Assembly (NCBI RefSeq): GCF_022229005.1
Contig: NZ_JAKKFD010000001.1
Coordinates: 172,606-236,605, forward strand
From: Micromonospora trifolii
Lineage (GTDB): Bacteria > Actinomycetota > Actinomycetes > Mycobacteriales > Micromonosporaceae
DNA: 64,000 nt
Direction: 5' to 3'
A model generated the notes under the pieces. It searched no databases. It worked only from the letters and a program-made list of their open reading frames with translations, and was not told the origin of the DNA. Shown one piece after another: positions 50,560 to 60,684 of this stretch (position 1 is the stretch's first letter; each line of letters opens with the position of its first letter). The translations under genes were made by a program, and so were the position numbers.

Positions 50560-51504
50560 ATGCGACTGGGTGTCCTCGACGTCGGATCCAACACGGTGCA
50601 TCTCCTCGTGGTGGACGCGCATCACGGCGCGCACCCCTGGCCGGCGCACTCCGAGAAGGTGGTGCTCCGGCTGGCCGAGCAGATCGGCCCCGACGGCGCG
50701 CTGACCGAGGCGGGCGCGGATGGCCTGGTCAAGGCGGTGGGCATGGCCAAGGCGGCGGCCACCGGGTTGGCGGCCGACGACCTGATCGCCTTCGCCACGT
50801 CCGCGGTGCGTGACGCCACCAACGCGGCCGAGGTGCTGGCCCGGGTCCGGGACGAGACCGGCGTACGCCTGGCGGTGCTCTCCGGAGCGGACGAGGCGCG
50901 GATGACGTTCCTGGCCGTACGCCGGTGGTTCGGCTGGTCGGCGGGCCGGCTGCTGGTGCTCGACATCGGTGGCGGCTCGTTGGAGATCGCCGCCGGCATC
51001 GACGAGGACCCGGACGTCGCGGTCTCCCTGCCGCTCGGGGCCGGTCGGCTGACCCGCGAGCGGCTGCGGGTCGATCCGGCCAGTGCGGCCCCGCCGTCGG
51101 CGGAGGCCGTCGACAAGCTCCGGGAGTACGTGGACGGCCGGCTGGACAAGGTCGTCGACCAGATGACCGAGGTGGGCTGGGGTCGGGCGGTGGCTACCTC
51201 GAAGACGTTCCGCACCCTGGCCCGGCTGGCCGGGGCGGCCCCGTCCGGTTCCGGGCTGTGGGTGCGACGCAGCCTGACCCGGGCCGGCCTGCGGCAGGTC
51301 ATCGGCTTCATCCGGCACATCCCACCGGCGCAGTTGATGGAGCTGGAGGGGGTCAGCACGGGTCGGGCACACCAGTTGCTGGCCGGTGCCGTGGTCGCCG
51401 AGGCGGTGATGCGCCGCCTGGATCTGGACTCGCTGGACATCTGCCCGTGGGCGCTGCGGGAGGGGGTCATCCTCCGCCGGCTCGATCAACTGGAGCCGAT
51501 CTGA
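50560..51504 (+). CDS. ppx: Exopolyphosphatase/guanosine pentaphosphatase (Ppx/GppA family)
   Basis: A 314-residue ASKHA-fold enzyme that removes phosphate from polyphosphate or acts on pppGpp. [18 protein letters not shown] is the phosphate-1 loop, [11 protein letters not shown] and [14 protein letters not shown] follow, [12 protein letters not shown] is the C-terminal active-site part. Short form without the HD domain, like Rv0496 Ppx1. ATG 50560 follows TACTGT (50547-50552) by 7 nt. Its presence close to phoU-phoRP fits phosphate storage. Confidence 0.92.
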   Translation: MRLGVLDVGSNTVHLLVVDAHHGAHPWPAHSEKVVLRLAEQIGPDGALTEAGADGLVKAVGMAKAAATGLAADDLIAFATSAVRDATNAAEVLARVRDETGVRLAVLSGADEARMTFLAVRRWFGWSAGRLLVLDIGGGSLEIAAGIDEDPDVAVSLPLGAGRLTRERLRVDPASAAPPSAEAVDKLREYVDGRLDKVVDQMTEVGWGRAVATSKTFRTLARLAGAAPSGSGLWVRRSLTRAGLRQVIGFIRHIPPAQLMELEGVSTGRAHQLLAGAVVAEAVMRRLDLDSLDICPWALREGVILRRLDQLEPI

Positions 51505-51579
51505 TCAGGCGGCCGTTTTCGGTCGGTTTGCCGGCGCTCGTCACGATGCCCCCGGCGCTGCCGGGCTACGCTGGCTGAT

Positions 51580-52386
51580 GTGACTTCCCGCGTTCCCGTG
51601 CTCCTGTCCAGCTCGTCGGTCTTTCCCGAGCCGACCGCGGCGGCGTTCCAACTGGCCGCGGCGCTCGGTTACGACGGCGTCGAGGTGATGGTCTGGACCG
51701 ACGTGGTCAGCCAGGACGCGGGCGCGCTGCGTGGCCTCTCCACGCACTACGACGTGCCGGTGCTCTCGGTGCACGCGCCCTGCCTGCTGGTCACCCAGCG
51801 GGTGTGGAGCCCGGACCCGTGGGAGCGGCTGCGCAAGGCCGCCGAGCTGGCCGAGACGCTTGGCGCGCCGACCGTCGTGGTGCACCCACCGTTCACCTGG
51901 CAGCGCGACTACGCGCGCAACTTCGCCGAGGGTCTGGCCACCGTCGCGGACCGGTTCAACGGGCTGCGCTTCGCCGTGGAGAACATGTACCCGGTGCGGA
52001 TGGCGGGTCGGCAGTTCGTCCCGTACGTGCCCGGTTGGGACCCGACCGACGCCGGCTACCCGTCGTACACCCTGGATCTGTCGCACTGCGCTGCCTCGCA
52101 CAGCGACCCACTGGAGATGGCCGACCGGATGGGCGCCGGGCTGGCCCACGTGCACCTCGGTGACGGCACCGGCGAGGGCCGTGACGAGCACCTGGTGCCC
52201 GGGCGCGGCACCCAGCCCTGCGGTGAGCTGCTCTCCTCGCTGGCCGGCCGGGGTTTCACCGGGGCGGTGGCGGTGGAGGTCGCCACCCGGGGCGCGAAGA
52301 GCCGCGCGGTGCGCGAGGCGGACCTGCGCGCCGCGCTGGAGTTCGCCCGCCAGCACCTGACCGCGTCGTCACCTGTCGACGCCTGA
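51580..52386 (+). CDS. Sugar phosphate isomerase/epimerase-like TIM-barrel protein
   Basis: A 268-residue xylose isomerase-like TIM barrel (AP endonuclease family 2). [79 protein letters not shown] supply metal ligands (Glu, Asp, His). Substrate is unknown. It matches Rv0498 in position after ppx. GTG 51580 follows TACGCT (51567-51572) by 7 nt. Confidence 0.88.
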   Translation: MTSRVPVLLSSSSVFPEPTAAAFQLAAALGYDGVEVMVWTDVVSQDAGALRGLSTHYDVPVLSVHAPCLLVTQRVWSPDPWERLRKAAELAETLGAPTVVVHPPFTWQRDYARNFAEGLATVADRFNGLRFAVENMYPVRMAGRQFVPYVPGWDPTDAGYPSYTLDLSHCAASHSDPLEMADRMGAGLAHVHLGDGTGEGRDEHLVPGRGTQPCGELLSSLAGRGFTGAVAVEVATRGAKSRAVREADLRAALEFARQHLTASSPVDA

Positions 52387-52417
52387 CCCGTCCGCCCACG
52401 ATCGGGCGGCAGCGGTG

Positions 52418-53005
52418 TCAGCTGACCGGTGAGAGGGAATCGACCGCGGAGGTCGGCTGCGGGGCGACGGTCACCTGCTCGCCGACCGCCGCCCGCTTCC
52501 GGGCCCGGTGCGCGGCGACGTGCGAGCGGGTGGCGCAGCGCTCCGAGCAGAACCGCCGGCAGCAGTTGGACGACGTGTCCAGGTAGACGTTGCCGCACCG
52601 CTCGTCGGCGCAGACCCCGAACCGGGCGCTGCCGTACTCGCAGAGCCAGACCGAGAGCCCCCAGACCGCGCCGGCCAGGTATTCGGCACTGACCGAGGCA
52701 CCCCGACTGGTCACGTGCATGTGCCAGTCGCTGGAGTCGTGACCGGAGATGCGCGGCTGCACCGGGAACGCCTCGAGCAGCGTGTTCAGCTCGGTGACCG
52801 CCTGGGCGTCGCGCCCCGAGGTGCCGTACTCGAAGACGTCGCGCAACCGCTTCTGCGCCCGGCGGAAAATCGCCACGTCCCGGTCCGCGACCTCGTCGCG
52901 CATCCAGGCGTTCTCGTCGGGGAAGAGGGCCCGCAGGTCGTCGAGGTCGTCCAGGCGGGCGTTGACCAGGTCAACGCCGGTCCGGGCGTACGCGTCGAAG
53001 TTCAC
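52418..53005 (-). CDS. CGNR zinc-finger (ABATE-domain) protein
   Basis: A 195-residue putative regulator. The N-terminal ABATE-type stress-binding domain covers residues 1-135 and the C-terminal CGNR zinc finger reads VCADERCGNVYLDTSSNCCRRFCSERCATR, with CxxxxC and CxxxC ligand pairs; the canonical motif is intact (CGNV). Such proteins occur near stress and antibiotic genes and probably bind DNA. GTG 53005 follows TACCGT by 6 nt. It lies downstream of the ATP-grasp gene on the same strand but has its own promoter. Confidence 0.85.
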   Translation of the reverse strand: MNFDAYARTGVDLVNARLDDLDDLRALFPDENAWMRDEVADRDVAIFRRAQKRLRDVFEYGTSGRDAQAVTELNTLLEAFPVQPRISGHDSSDWHMHVTSRGASVSAEYLAGAVWGLSVWLCEYGSARFGVCADERCGNVYLDTSSNCCRRFCSERCATRSHVAAHRARKRAAVGEQVTVAPQPTSAVDSLSPVS

Positions 53006-53023
53006 GCCCCAACGGTAGACGAC

Positions 53024-54190
53024 TCAGCGGGTGCGCGGCGCGTCGATGTAGTGCGGCAGGAACCGCGCGTAGCCATCGGTGATCAGACTCGCGCTCTCCC
53101 GCACACCCACGCCGGCCGATTCGCCGTCGACGATCCAGCTGCCCAGCACCATCCGGTTGCCGGCGAACTGCGGCAACGCCCGGAACTCCTGGTAGCACCA
53201 GCCCTCGTCGCCGTAGATCCCCGGGTTGGTGATCTCCTCATCGGCGGTGACGATGCGTACCGACCCGCCCTCGCGGCCGAGCAGTGGCTTGGCGACGTAC
53301 TCCGCCATGCCGCGCGGCGAGTCGAGGTACGCCGGAAGCAGGTACTCGTGGCCCGGGTACAGCTCCCAGAGGACCGCGAGCAGCGCCTTGTTGGAGAGCA
53401 GCAGTTTCCAGGCCGGCTCGATCCAGGTGGTCGGGGTGCCCGGGGCCAGGGCCGCCGGCCCGTACGGCTCGGCCAGCATCCACTCCCACGGGTAGAGCTT
53501 GAAGCAGGTGGTCACCGGGTTGTCGTCGGCGTCGACGAAGCGTCGGCCGTCCCAGCCGATCTCCTGGATGGGCTGGAGTTCGACGCTGAGGCCGGCCTGC
53601 CGGGCGGTCTCGGCGAGGTAGCCGGCGGTCATGTGGTCCTCGCCGGACTCCTCCTCGTTCGACCAGAGCACGTGCACCCGGGGGTCGTGCAGCCCGGCCC
53701 CGATCTTGGCCCAGGCGCCGACCAGTCGCTCGTGCAGGCTGTTCCACTGGTCCAGCTCCGGGCGGGTCTGCTCCAGCCAGTACCACTGGATGATGCTCGC
53801 CTCGACCAGCGCGGTGGGGGTGTCAGCGTTGTACTCCAACATCTTCGGCGGCCAGGTGCCGTCGTAGGCGAGGTCGAAGCGCCCGTACAGGGTCGGCGGA
53901 GCCTCCCGCAGCGACCGGGCCACCGCCTCGGCCGCCCACTCCGGGATGCCGAACTCGGCGTACCGGCGCTGCGCCACCACGTGCTCGGCGGCGGCCACCG
54001 ACATCCGGTGCAACTCCTCGGTGGCCTCCTCCAGCCGCAGCACCTCGTCCAGGTCGAACGCGTACGCGGCGGTCTCGTCCCAGTACGACATGATCCCGCC
54101 GTCGGGCAGCTCGGTGTCGACGTAGACCAGCCCCTGCGACCGGATGGTGGCGTCCCAGTCGGGTCGCGGGGTGACCGTCTCGCGGCGCAC
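53024..54190 (-). CDS. Glutathionylspermidine synthase-like ATP-grasp protein
   Basis: A 388-residue protein of the GspS C-terminal (YgiC/YjfC) family, an ATP-grasp amide ligase fold. Key stretches are LYGRFDLAYDGTWPPKMLEYNADTPTALVEASIIQW in pieces, YLAETARQAGL, WIEPAWKLLLSNKALLAVLWELYP, EYVAKPLLGREGGSV and WCYQEFRALPQFAG. Actinobacteria lack glutathione, so the substrate is probably not glutathionylspermidine; a peptide or amine ligation is inferred. GTG 54190 begins 1 bp after the lipoprotein stop, so the two are linked as are YgiB-YgiC type pairs elsewhere. Confidence 0.86.
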   Translation of the reverse strand: MRRETVTPRPDWDATIRSQGLVYVDTELPDGGIMSYWDETAAYAFDLDEVLRLEEATEELHRMSVAAAEHVVAQRRYAEFGIPEWAAEAVARSLREAPPTLYGRFDLAYDGTWPPKMLEYNADTPTALVEASIIQWYWLEQTRPELDQWNSLHERLVGAWAKIGAGLHDPRVHVLWSNEEESGEDHMTAGYLAETARQAGLSVELQPIQEIGWDGRRFVDADDNPVTTCFKLYPWEWMLAEPYGPAALAPGTPTTWIEPAWKLLLSNKALLAVLWELYPGHEYLLPAYLDSPRGMAEYVAKPLLGREGGSVRIVTADEEITNPGIYGDEGWCYQEFRALPQFAGNRMVLGSWIVDGESAGVGVRESASLITDGYARFLPHYIDAPRTR

Positions 54191-54191
54191 G

Positions 54192-54464
54192 TCAGCCGCC
54201 GCAGGCGGCGAGGTGGGTGCCGAACCCGCCGCGTTCGGGCAGGGCCGCGGTGGTCGGCTCCGGGGCGGTGCGAGCGGCTGCCGGGTCGGTGACCCGCATC
54301 GCCAGCGCGACGGTGTCACCGCCGCCGACCGGCCCGAGGGCGCAGTCGTCGTCATCGTCGTCGTCCGAGGTCATGTTGCAGCCGGAGAGGGCGAGCGCGA
54401 GAGCGGTGAGCGCGCCGAGCTGCACGGAGGCCGAGCGGAGTCGGCGGCGGGGGCGTTGGTCCAC
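54192..54464 (-). CDS. Small lipoprotein with poly-Asp stretch, partner of the ATP-grasp gene
   Basis: A 90-residue protein: basic start (QRPRRRLR), signal hydrophobic part (LGALTALALA) and lipobox LSGC with lipidated Cys at about residue 29, immediately followed by NMTSDDDDDDDC, seven Asp in a row. The mature part is Ala/Thr/Pro-rich with a second Cys near the end (LAACGG). GTG 54464 gives a normal signal peptide; GTG 54491 would add nine residues. It is 1 bp from the ATP-grasp start. Function unknown; the acidic stretch could bind cations or be ligated or processed. Confidence 0.72.
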   Translation of the reverse strand: MDQRPRRRLRSASVQLGALTALALALSGCNMTSDDDDDDDCALGPVGGGDTVALAMRVTDPAAARTAPEPTTAALPERGGFGTHLAACGG

Positions 54465-54570
54465 GGCATCGTTGTAGCCGATCGACGCCACCGCCGCCGC
54501 CCCGCCCCCATGTCGAGGTGGCCCGGCCGCCCCTCGGCGGGGCCCCTGGCAGGGGCGTTACGCTCGGCTC

Positions 54571-55491
54571 ATGCTCCGTTCCGTCATCCTCGCCGCCTCC
54601 CGGTCATCCCAGGTCGAGCGGCTCGTCGCGACTGCCCCGTACACCCGGGACGTCGTCCGCCGGTTCGTCGCCGGCGCCGCCACCGACGACGCGTTGCGCG
54701 CGACCCGCGGGCTCGTCGACGACGGCCTCGCGGTCACCCTCGACCACCTCGGTGAGGACACCGTCCGCCCCGAGCAGGCCACCGCCACCCGGGACGAATA
54801 CCTGAAACTGCTGAAGATGCTCGGCGATGCGGGGCTCACCCCGGCCGCCGAGGTGAGCGTGAAGCTCTCCGCCCTCGGCCAGATGTTCGACGAGCAGTTG
54901 GCGTACGACAACGCGCGGGCGATCTGCGCGGCGGCCGACGCGGCGGGCACCACTGTCACCCTGGACATGGAGGACCACACCACCACCGACTCGACGTTGG
55001 AGGTGCTGAGCCGGCTGCGCAAGGACTTCCCGTCGACCGGCGCGGTGCTCCAGGCGTACCTGCGCCGGACCGAGTCGGACTGCCGGGAGCTGTCCTCGGC
55101 CGGGTCGCGGGTGCGGCTGTGCAAGGGCGCCTACAAGGAGCCCGAGTCGGTGGCGTACCAGTCGGCCCGTGAGGTGGACAAGTCGTACGTGCGCTGCATG
55201 AACATCCTGATGTCCGGCGACGGCTACCCGATGCTGGCCACCCACGACCCGCGGATGATCGCGATCGGTGAGGACCGGGCCCGGTGGTTCGACCGGGGGC
55301 CGGAGCGCTTCGAGTTCCAGATGCTCTACGGCATCCGCCCCGAGGAGCAGGCCCGGCTGGCCAGCGAGGGCTACACCGTGCGCACCTACGTCCCGTACGG
55401 CGACGAGTGGTACGGCTACCTGATGCGCCGGCTCGCCGAGCGCCCCGCCAACCTGGTCTTCTTCGGCCGCGCCCTGATCTCCAAGAAGTAG
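54571..55491 (+). CDS. Proline dehydrogenase
   Basis: A 306-residue monofunctional FAD-dependent TIM-barrel enzyme that oxidises L-proline to P5C. AAEVSVKLSALGQMFDE, TLDMEDHTTTD, VLQAYLRRTESD, RLCKGAYKEPESVAYQ, LYGIRPEEQARLA and YVPYGDEWYGYLMRRLAERP are hallmark motifs with the substrate Arg pair. No P5C dehydrogenase is adjacent. TACGCT (54559-54564) ends 6 nt before the ATG, a leaderless arrangement. Confidence 0.94.
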   Translation: MLRSVILAASRSSQVERLVATAPYTRDVVRRFVAGAATDDALRATRGLVDDGLAVTLDHLGEDTVRPEQATATRDEYLKLLKMLGDAGLTPAAEVSVKLSALGQMFDEQLAYDNARAICAAADAAGTTVTLDMEDHTTTDSTLEVLSRLRKDFPSTGAVLQAYLRRTESDCRELSSAGSRVRLCKGAYKEPESVAYQSAREVDKSYVRCMNILMSGDGYPMLATHDPRMIAIGEDRARWFDRGPERFEFQMLYGIRPEEQARLASEGYTVRTYVPYGDEWYGYLMRRLAERPANLVFFGRALISKK

Positions 55492-55561
55492 TTCCTCCGA
55501 TTCGGCCGACGGGCCGGCGGCGGCCCCTCGGGTCACCGTCGGCCCGTTTCGCGTATCCGGC

Positions 55562-55598
55562 TTGCCAAACCTTGGCTAAGTGTCTTAGCTTTAAAGCT
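55562..55598 (+). promoter_or_regulatory. Promoter with operator palindromes for the hydrolase-TetR operon
   Basis: -35 TTGCCA (55562-55567) and -10 TAGCTT (55586-55591) flank 18 bp, the -10 ending 7 nt before ATG 55599. GCTAAG-TGT-CTTAGC (55575-55589) overlaps the -10, and AGCTTTAAAGCT (55587-55598), a perfect 12-bp palindrome, abuts the start codon. Likely bound by the TetR protein encoded next. Confidence 0.65.
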
Positions 55599-56399
55599 AT
55601 GACTACTAGCCAGGTGCGACGGGACGGCGGGCACATCGCGTACGAGGTGCAGGGCGTGGGCCCGTTGGTGGTCCTCGCCCACGGCATGGGCGAGAACAGG
55701 GCGAGCTACCGGCACCTCGTGCCGCTGCTGGTGGCCGCCGGTCACCGGGTCGCCTCGGTCGACGTCCGGGGGCACGGCGAGTCCAGCGCCGGCTGGCCCA
55801 CGTACGCCCCGGCGGAGGTCGGCGCGGACCTGCTGGCCGTGGTCCGCGACCTCGACGCCGGTCCGGCAGTGCTGGTCGGCAGCTCGTCCGCCGCTGCGGC
55901 GGTGGTCTTCGCCGCCACCGACGCGCCCGAGCTGGTCACCGGCATCGTGCAGATCGGCGCCTTCGTCGGTCAGCCGAAGCTCAGCCCGCTGCTGCGGATG
56001 GCGATGTGGTCAGTGCTGCACAGCCCTCGACTGTTCGGGATGTTCCACAACACCCTGTTCCCGGTGCACCGACCCGACGACGACGCGGCCCACCGTCGCT
56101 CGATGGTGGCCAACCTGCGCGAGCCCGGCCGGATGGCCGCGACGCGCGGCGTGATCGCACCGGCCGAGCCGCACTGGACCGCCCGCGCCCCGCAGGTGCG
56201 CCAACCCGTGCTGGTGTTGATGGGGTCCAAGGACCCGGACTTCCCCGACCCGGGAGCCGAGGCGCGAGCCGCCCGGCGGCTCTTCGGCACCGCCGAGGCC
56301 CGGATGATCGAGGAGTCCGGCCACTATCCGCACGCCGACCAGCCGCAGCGCACCGCCGAGCAGTTGCTCGGCTTCCTGGCGGTGTGCGCCGGTGCCTAG
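55599..56399 (+). CDS. Alpha/beta hydrolase
   Basis: A 266-residue alpha/beta hydrolase: VVLAHGMGENRASY, VDVRGHGESSAG, VGSSSAAAAVV (elbow GSSSA, Ser about 92), LMGSKDPDFPDPG (Asp) and SGHYPHADQP (His). The catalytic triad is complete. Overlap of 8 bp with the TetR gene and shared operators suggest it degrades or modifies the ligand sensed by TetR. Substrate unknown. Confidence 0.86.
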   Translation: MTTSQVRRDGGHIAYEVQGVGPLVVLAHGMGENRASYRHLVPLLVAAGHRVASVDVRGHGESSAGWPTYAPAEVGADLLAVVRDLDAGPAVLVGSSSAAAAVVFAATDAPELVTGIVQIGAFVGQPKLSPLLRMAMWSVLHSPRLFGMFHNTLFPVHRPDDDAAHRRSMVANLREPGRMAATRGVIAPAEPHWTARAPQVRQPVLVLMGSKDPDFPDPGAEARAARRLFGTAEARMIEESGHYPHADQPQRTAEQLLGFLAVCAGA

Positions 56400-56967
56400 G
56401 GTCGGCCTGAACCAGCAGACAGTCGTACGGGAGGCGGCCCGGCTGGCCGACGAGGTCGGCTTCCAACAACTCACCCTCGCCGCGCTCGCCAGCCGTCTCG
56501 GGGTGGCGCTGCCCAGCCTCTACAAGCACGTGCGGGGGGCGGACGCCCTGGCCCAGAAACTGGCCGCCCTGGCCACCGCCGAGTTGGCCACCGAGATGAG
56601 CACCGCCGCCGTCGGCCGCTCCGGTGGCGACGCGCTCCGGGCCATGGCGGACGCCTACCGTGACTACGCCCTCCGGCACCCCGGTCGCTACCCGACGACG
56701 CAGCGGGTGCCCGACCCGGCCGACCCGGAACACGTCGAGGCGGGCGAACGCGCCGTCGGTGCCATTTTCGCGGTGCTGCGCGGGTACGGGCTCACCGGCG
56801 ACGACGCGGTGGACGCGACCCGCGCGCTGCGCAGCGCCCTGCACGGCTTCGTGACCCTGGAGGCCGCGGGCGGCTTCGGCCTGCCCCGCGACGTCGACCG
56901 CTCGTACCACCAGATGGTCGCGAGCATGGACATCTCGTTCCGCTCCTGGCCGCGCACCGGCGGGTGA
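56392..56967 (+). CDS. TetR/AcrR-family repressor with WHG ligand domain
   Basis: A 191-residue regulator. HTH: AARLADEVGFQQLTLAALASRLGVALPSLYKHV. The C-terminal part (YRDYALRHPGRYPTTQ, LRSALHGFVTLEAAGGFGLPRDVDRSY) is the WHG (TetR_C_33) type. GTG 56392 lies inside the end of the hydrolase gene, so translation is coupled. It should autoregulate through the palindromes at 55575-55598. Confidence 0.88.
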   Translation: MPRVGLNQQTVVREAARLADEVGFQQLTLAALASRLGVALPSLYKHVRGADALAQKLAALATAELATEMSTAAVGRSGGDALRAMADAYRDYALRHPGRYPTTQRVPDPADPEHVEAGERAVGAIFAVLRGYGLTGDDAVDATRALRSALHGFVTLEAAGGFGLPRDVDRSYHQMVASMDISFRSWPRTGG

Positions 56968-56975
56968 GCCAACGG

Positions 56976-56993
56976 CCGGGCCGATCGGCCCGG
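56976..56993 (+). terminator. Short hairpin after the TetR gene
   Basis: An 18-bp perfect palindrome CCGGGCCGATCGGCCCGG lies 9 bp past the TetR stop, forming a 7-bp stem with a GATC loop. No U-tract follows. Confidence 0.5.
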
Positions 56994-57036
56994 GGCGGCC
57001 TCGCCGCATCCAGGTAGTGGTCGTACCCTTCGGCGG

Positions 57037-58326
57037 GTGACTGACGAGGTGCAGCAGCCAGCACCACGGCGGCTCTGGCCGCTGTGGACGGTGCTCGTGG
57101 TGGTCGTCCTGCTGCTGGGCTGCGGCCTGCCGGCGGCGCTCGTCGTCGGAGTGATCCGGGAGACAGACTCGCGCCCCACCGTCAGCCGGGTCGGCGCCTC
57201 GGCGGCCGACGACCCGGCCACCGCAGTGGCCCGTGGGCTGTCCGACCGGATCACCGCCCAGCTCCACAAGCAGTCCGCGGCACTCCTCGGCGGCGACCGC
57301 GCCGGGTTCCTCGCCGTCGCCGATCCCGCCGCCCACAACGACCTGCGCCGCCGCTTCGCCGCACTACGCGAGCTCAAGGTGACCGGCTGGCGGGCCGAGC
57401 CGAGTGGCCTGCCCGTGCCGATCATCGGCAAGCCCGGCGAGTGGCGGCTGCTGGTGCGCTTCCAGTACTGCTTCGTCACGCCGAACTGCCGGCCCAGCCC
57501 GGTGCTGATCGGCACCCGGTGGCGGGAAAACGGCGACCAGCCCCGGATGGTCGCCATGGAGGAATCCAAGTCGGTGGAGACCGGCACCCGACCGTGGGAG
57601 ATCAGCGACCTGGCCGTCGCCGTCGGCGCACGGACCATCGTCGCCACCACCCCGGCGCTGCGCGGCAAGCTGCCCGGCCTGCTGGCTCAGGCCGAGGCGG
57701 CGGCGAAGGTCGCCGACGGGTACGCGGTGACCGGCTCACCGCCGGACCGATACCGGATCTTCTACGCCGGTCGTACCGAGTGGCAGCGCTGGTACGGCGG
57801 GGAGCGCCCGGAATGGACCGGCGGCTACGCGGTGACAGTGGGCGGCGGCCACCACGAGGTGGTGCTCAACGCCGAAGGGCTCTCCAACAGCGGCACCGAC
57901 GACCTGCTGCGCCACGAGCTGACCCACGCGGCGTCACTGCCGGAGCGCGGCTACCCGGGCAAGCTCACCTGGTGGCTGGTCGAGGGCCTGGCCGAGTTCG
58001 CCGGTGCCGGCGGCCAGGCGGTCGACCGGTACGAGGGCATCGCCGACGTGCGCAAGATGGTCCGGGGTGGCTGGGACGGCAAGTTGGAGGGCGTCAACCC
58101 CGCCGACGACGCCTCGGCCGAACGGGTCGCCGCCAGCTACGGCATCGGCTACCTGGCCGTCCGGCACCTCGTCGACAGGTACGGGCCGCTGCGGCTGCTC
58201 ACCTTCTTCAAGACAGTTGTGCACGATGGCAGGACCATCGACGCGGCCTCCGAGAAGGCGTTCGGTGAGCAGTGGTCGACGCTGCACGACGAGTGCGTGG
58301 CGTACGTCCGCGCCACCGCCGCCTGA
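57037..58326 (+). CDS. Membrane-anchored gluzincin-type metalloprotease (putative)
   Basis: A 429-residue protein with one N-terminal membrane segment (LWTVLVVVVLLLGCGLPAAL) and an external domain. LLRHELTHAAS is a zinc HExxH motif (His293, Glu294, His297) and WWLVEGLAEF provides a likely third ligand, Glu316, 18 residues later, typical of gluzincins (peptidase MA-like). A 200-residue N-terminal external domain may be a pro- or substrate domain. GTG 57037 follows TACCCT (57024-57029) by 7 nt. It lies 43 bp before the export operon and may be co-expressed. Confidence 0.83.
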   Translation: MTDEVQQPAPRRLWPLWTVLVVVVLLLGCGLPAALVVGVIRETDSRPTVSRVGASAADDPATAVARGLSDRITAQLHKQSAALLGGDRAGFLAVADPAAHNDLRRRFAALRELKVTGWRAEPSGLPVPIIGKPGEWRLLVRFQYCFVTPNCRPSPVLIGTRWRENGDQPRMVAMEESKSVETGTRPWEISDLAVAVGARTIVATTPALRGKLPGLLAQAEAAAKVADGYAVTGSPPDRYRIFYAGRTEWQRWYGGERPEWTGGYAVTVGGGHHEVVLNAEGLSNSGTDDLLRHELTHAASLPERGYPGKLTWWLVEGLAEFAGAGGQAVDRYEGIADVRKMVRGGWDGKLEGVNPADDASAERVAASYGIGYLAVRHLVDRYGPLRLLTFFKTVVHDGRTIDAASEKAFGEQWSTLHDECVAYVRATAA

Positions 58327-58369
58327 CGCAGCTCCGAGGCGGTGCGGCGGTGCGCCGTACCATCGATGG

Positions 58370-59757
58370 GTGCGCCGTCCCCAGTTGTCACGGCCCGCCA
58401 GCTCCACGCGGCCCCGCCTGCTCATCGCCCTGACCGCCGTCGTCGTCCTCACCGCCACCACCGCCGCCTCCTGTGGCGACGAAGGCCCCGATCTCGCGCT
58501 GGCGTCGGCCGCCCGCAATCCGGTCACCGAGGTGATCGACGCGCCGGCCACGGTGACCGCCCGCGCCGCCGCCACCCTCACCGCTCCCGCCGACGGCACC
58601 CTGTCCAGCCTGCGCGTCCAACCTGGACAACTGATCAAGCGTGGTCAGGTGCTGGCCGTGGTCGACTCACCGAGCGCGCAACAGCGTCTCCGTCAGGCCA
58701 AGGAGGCGCTGACCGCCGCGAAGCGCGCCGGTCGAGGCGTCGGAGCGGGCAGCCTGACCAGCAGCCGGCGTGGCACCGACAAGGCCGCCGACGAGGCGTT
58801 CGACGCGGCCCGGAAGGCCGCCGAGAAGATCGCCGACCCGCAACTGCGCGAGGCGCTGCTGACCCAGGTGACGTCCGCGCAACGCCAGTACACGGCCGCC
58901 GCGCGCAGCGCCGACCAGGCGGTCCGCGCGGTGCAGCGGGGGATCAACGGGTTGAGCTCCGCCGTCGGCGCGCTCTCCGCGGCGCAACGGCTCCAGGCCC
59001 AGCAGGCGTACGACCTGGCCAAGGCGACGGTCGACGCGCTGACCCTGCGCGCCCCGATCGCCGGGGTGGTGCAGCCCGGCGGCACCCGGGCCGGCGGTGG
59101 CGCGAATGCCGGTCTGGCCGGGCTGTTGCAGCAGGCCGGTGGCGCGCAGGCGGCCGGCCTCGACCCGTCCGTGCTGGCCCCCAGCCAGGGTGGGCCGCCA
59201 GCCGGCGTGGACGACGCCGTCGCGGTCGGTGGTCAGGTCACCGCCGGCACACCGGTGCTGACAGTTGTGGACACCGGGCAGTTGGGTCTGCTCGCCGAGG
59301 TGGACGAGACCGACGTGCTGCTGGTCAAGGCCGGCGTGCCGGCCACCGTCGAGTTGGACGCCGTCACCGGCGCCAGCTATGAGGCCAGCGTCCGCTCGGT
59401 CGACGTGCTGCCCACCAACTCCGCGCAGGGCGGGGTCACCTACCGGGTCCGCCTCGCGCTGGGCGCCGGGAAGCTGGCCGAGGACGAGCCGGCCCCGGCG
59501 CCCCGCCCCGGCATGAACGCGATAGTGCACCTGCGGGTCCGCGAGGCCGTCGACGCGGTGACCGTCCCCGCCTCGGCCGTGTTCTCCGCCGACGGCCGGG
59601 ACGCGGTCTGGGTGGTCCGTGGCGGCAAGGCGGGCCGGGCGCCGGTGACGGTGGGCGTCCAGGGGTCAGACCTGGTGCAGATCCTCAACGGCGTGCAGCC
59701 CGGCGACCGGATCGTGGTGCGCGGCGCCGACCAGGTCCGTGACGGCCAGGAAGTCCG

Positions 59758-59761
<4 letters not shown>
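58370..59761 (+). CDS. MacA-like export adaptor (HlyD/RND periplasmic adaptor)
   Basis: A 463-residue adaptor with an N-terminal anchor and lipobox-like TAASC, a biotinyl-lipoyl barrel (TLTAPADGTLSSLRVQPGQLIKRGQVLAVVD), a helical hairpin of about 130 residues (QRLRQAKEALTAAKRA to QQAYDLAKATVDAL), and a second lipoyl half (LRAPIAGVVQPGG) interrupted by a Gly/Ala-rich insertion before VDTGQLGLLAEVDETDVLLV. This is the MacA arrangement adapted to a Gram-positive envelope. TACCAT (58358-58363) precedes GTG 58370 by 6 nt. It overlaps the ATPase gene by GTGA. Confidence 0.87.
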
Positions 59762-60680
<919 letters not shown>

Positions 60681-60684
<4 letters not shown>

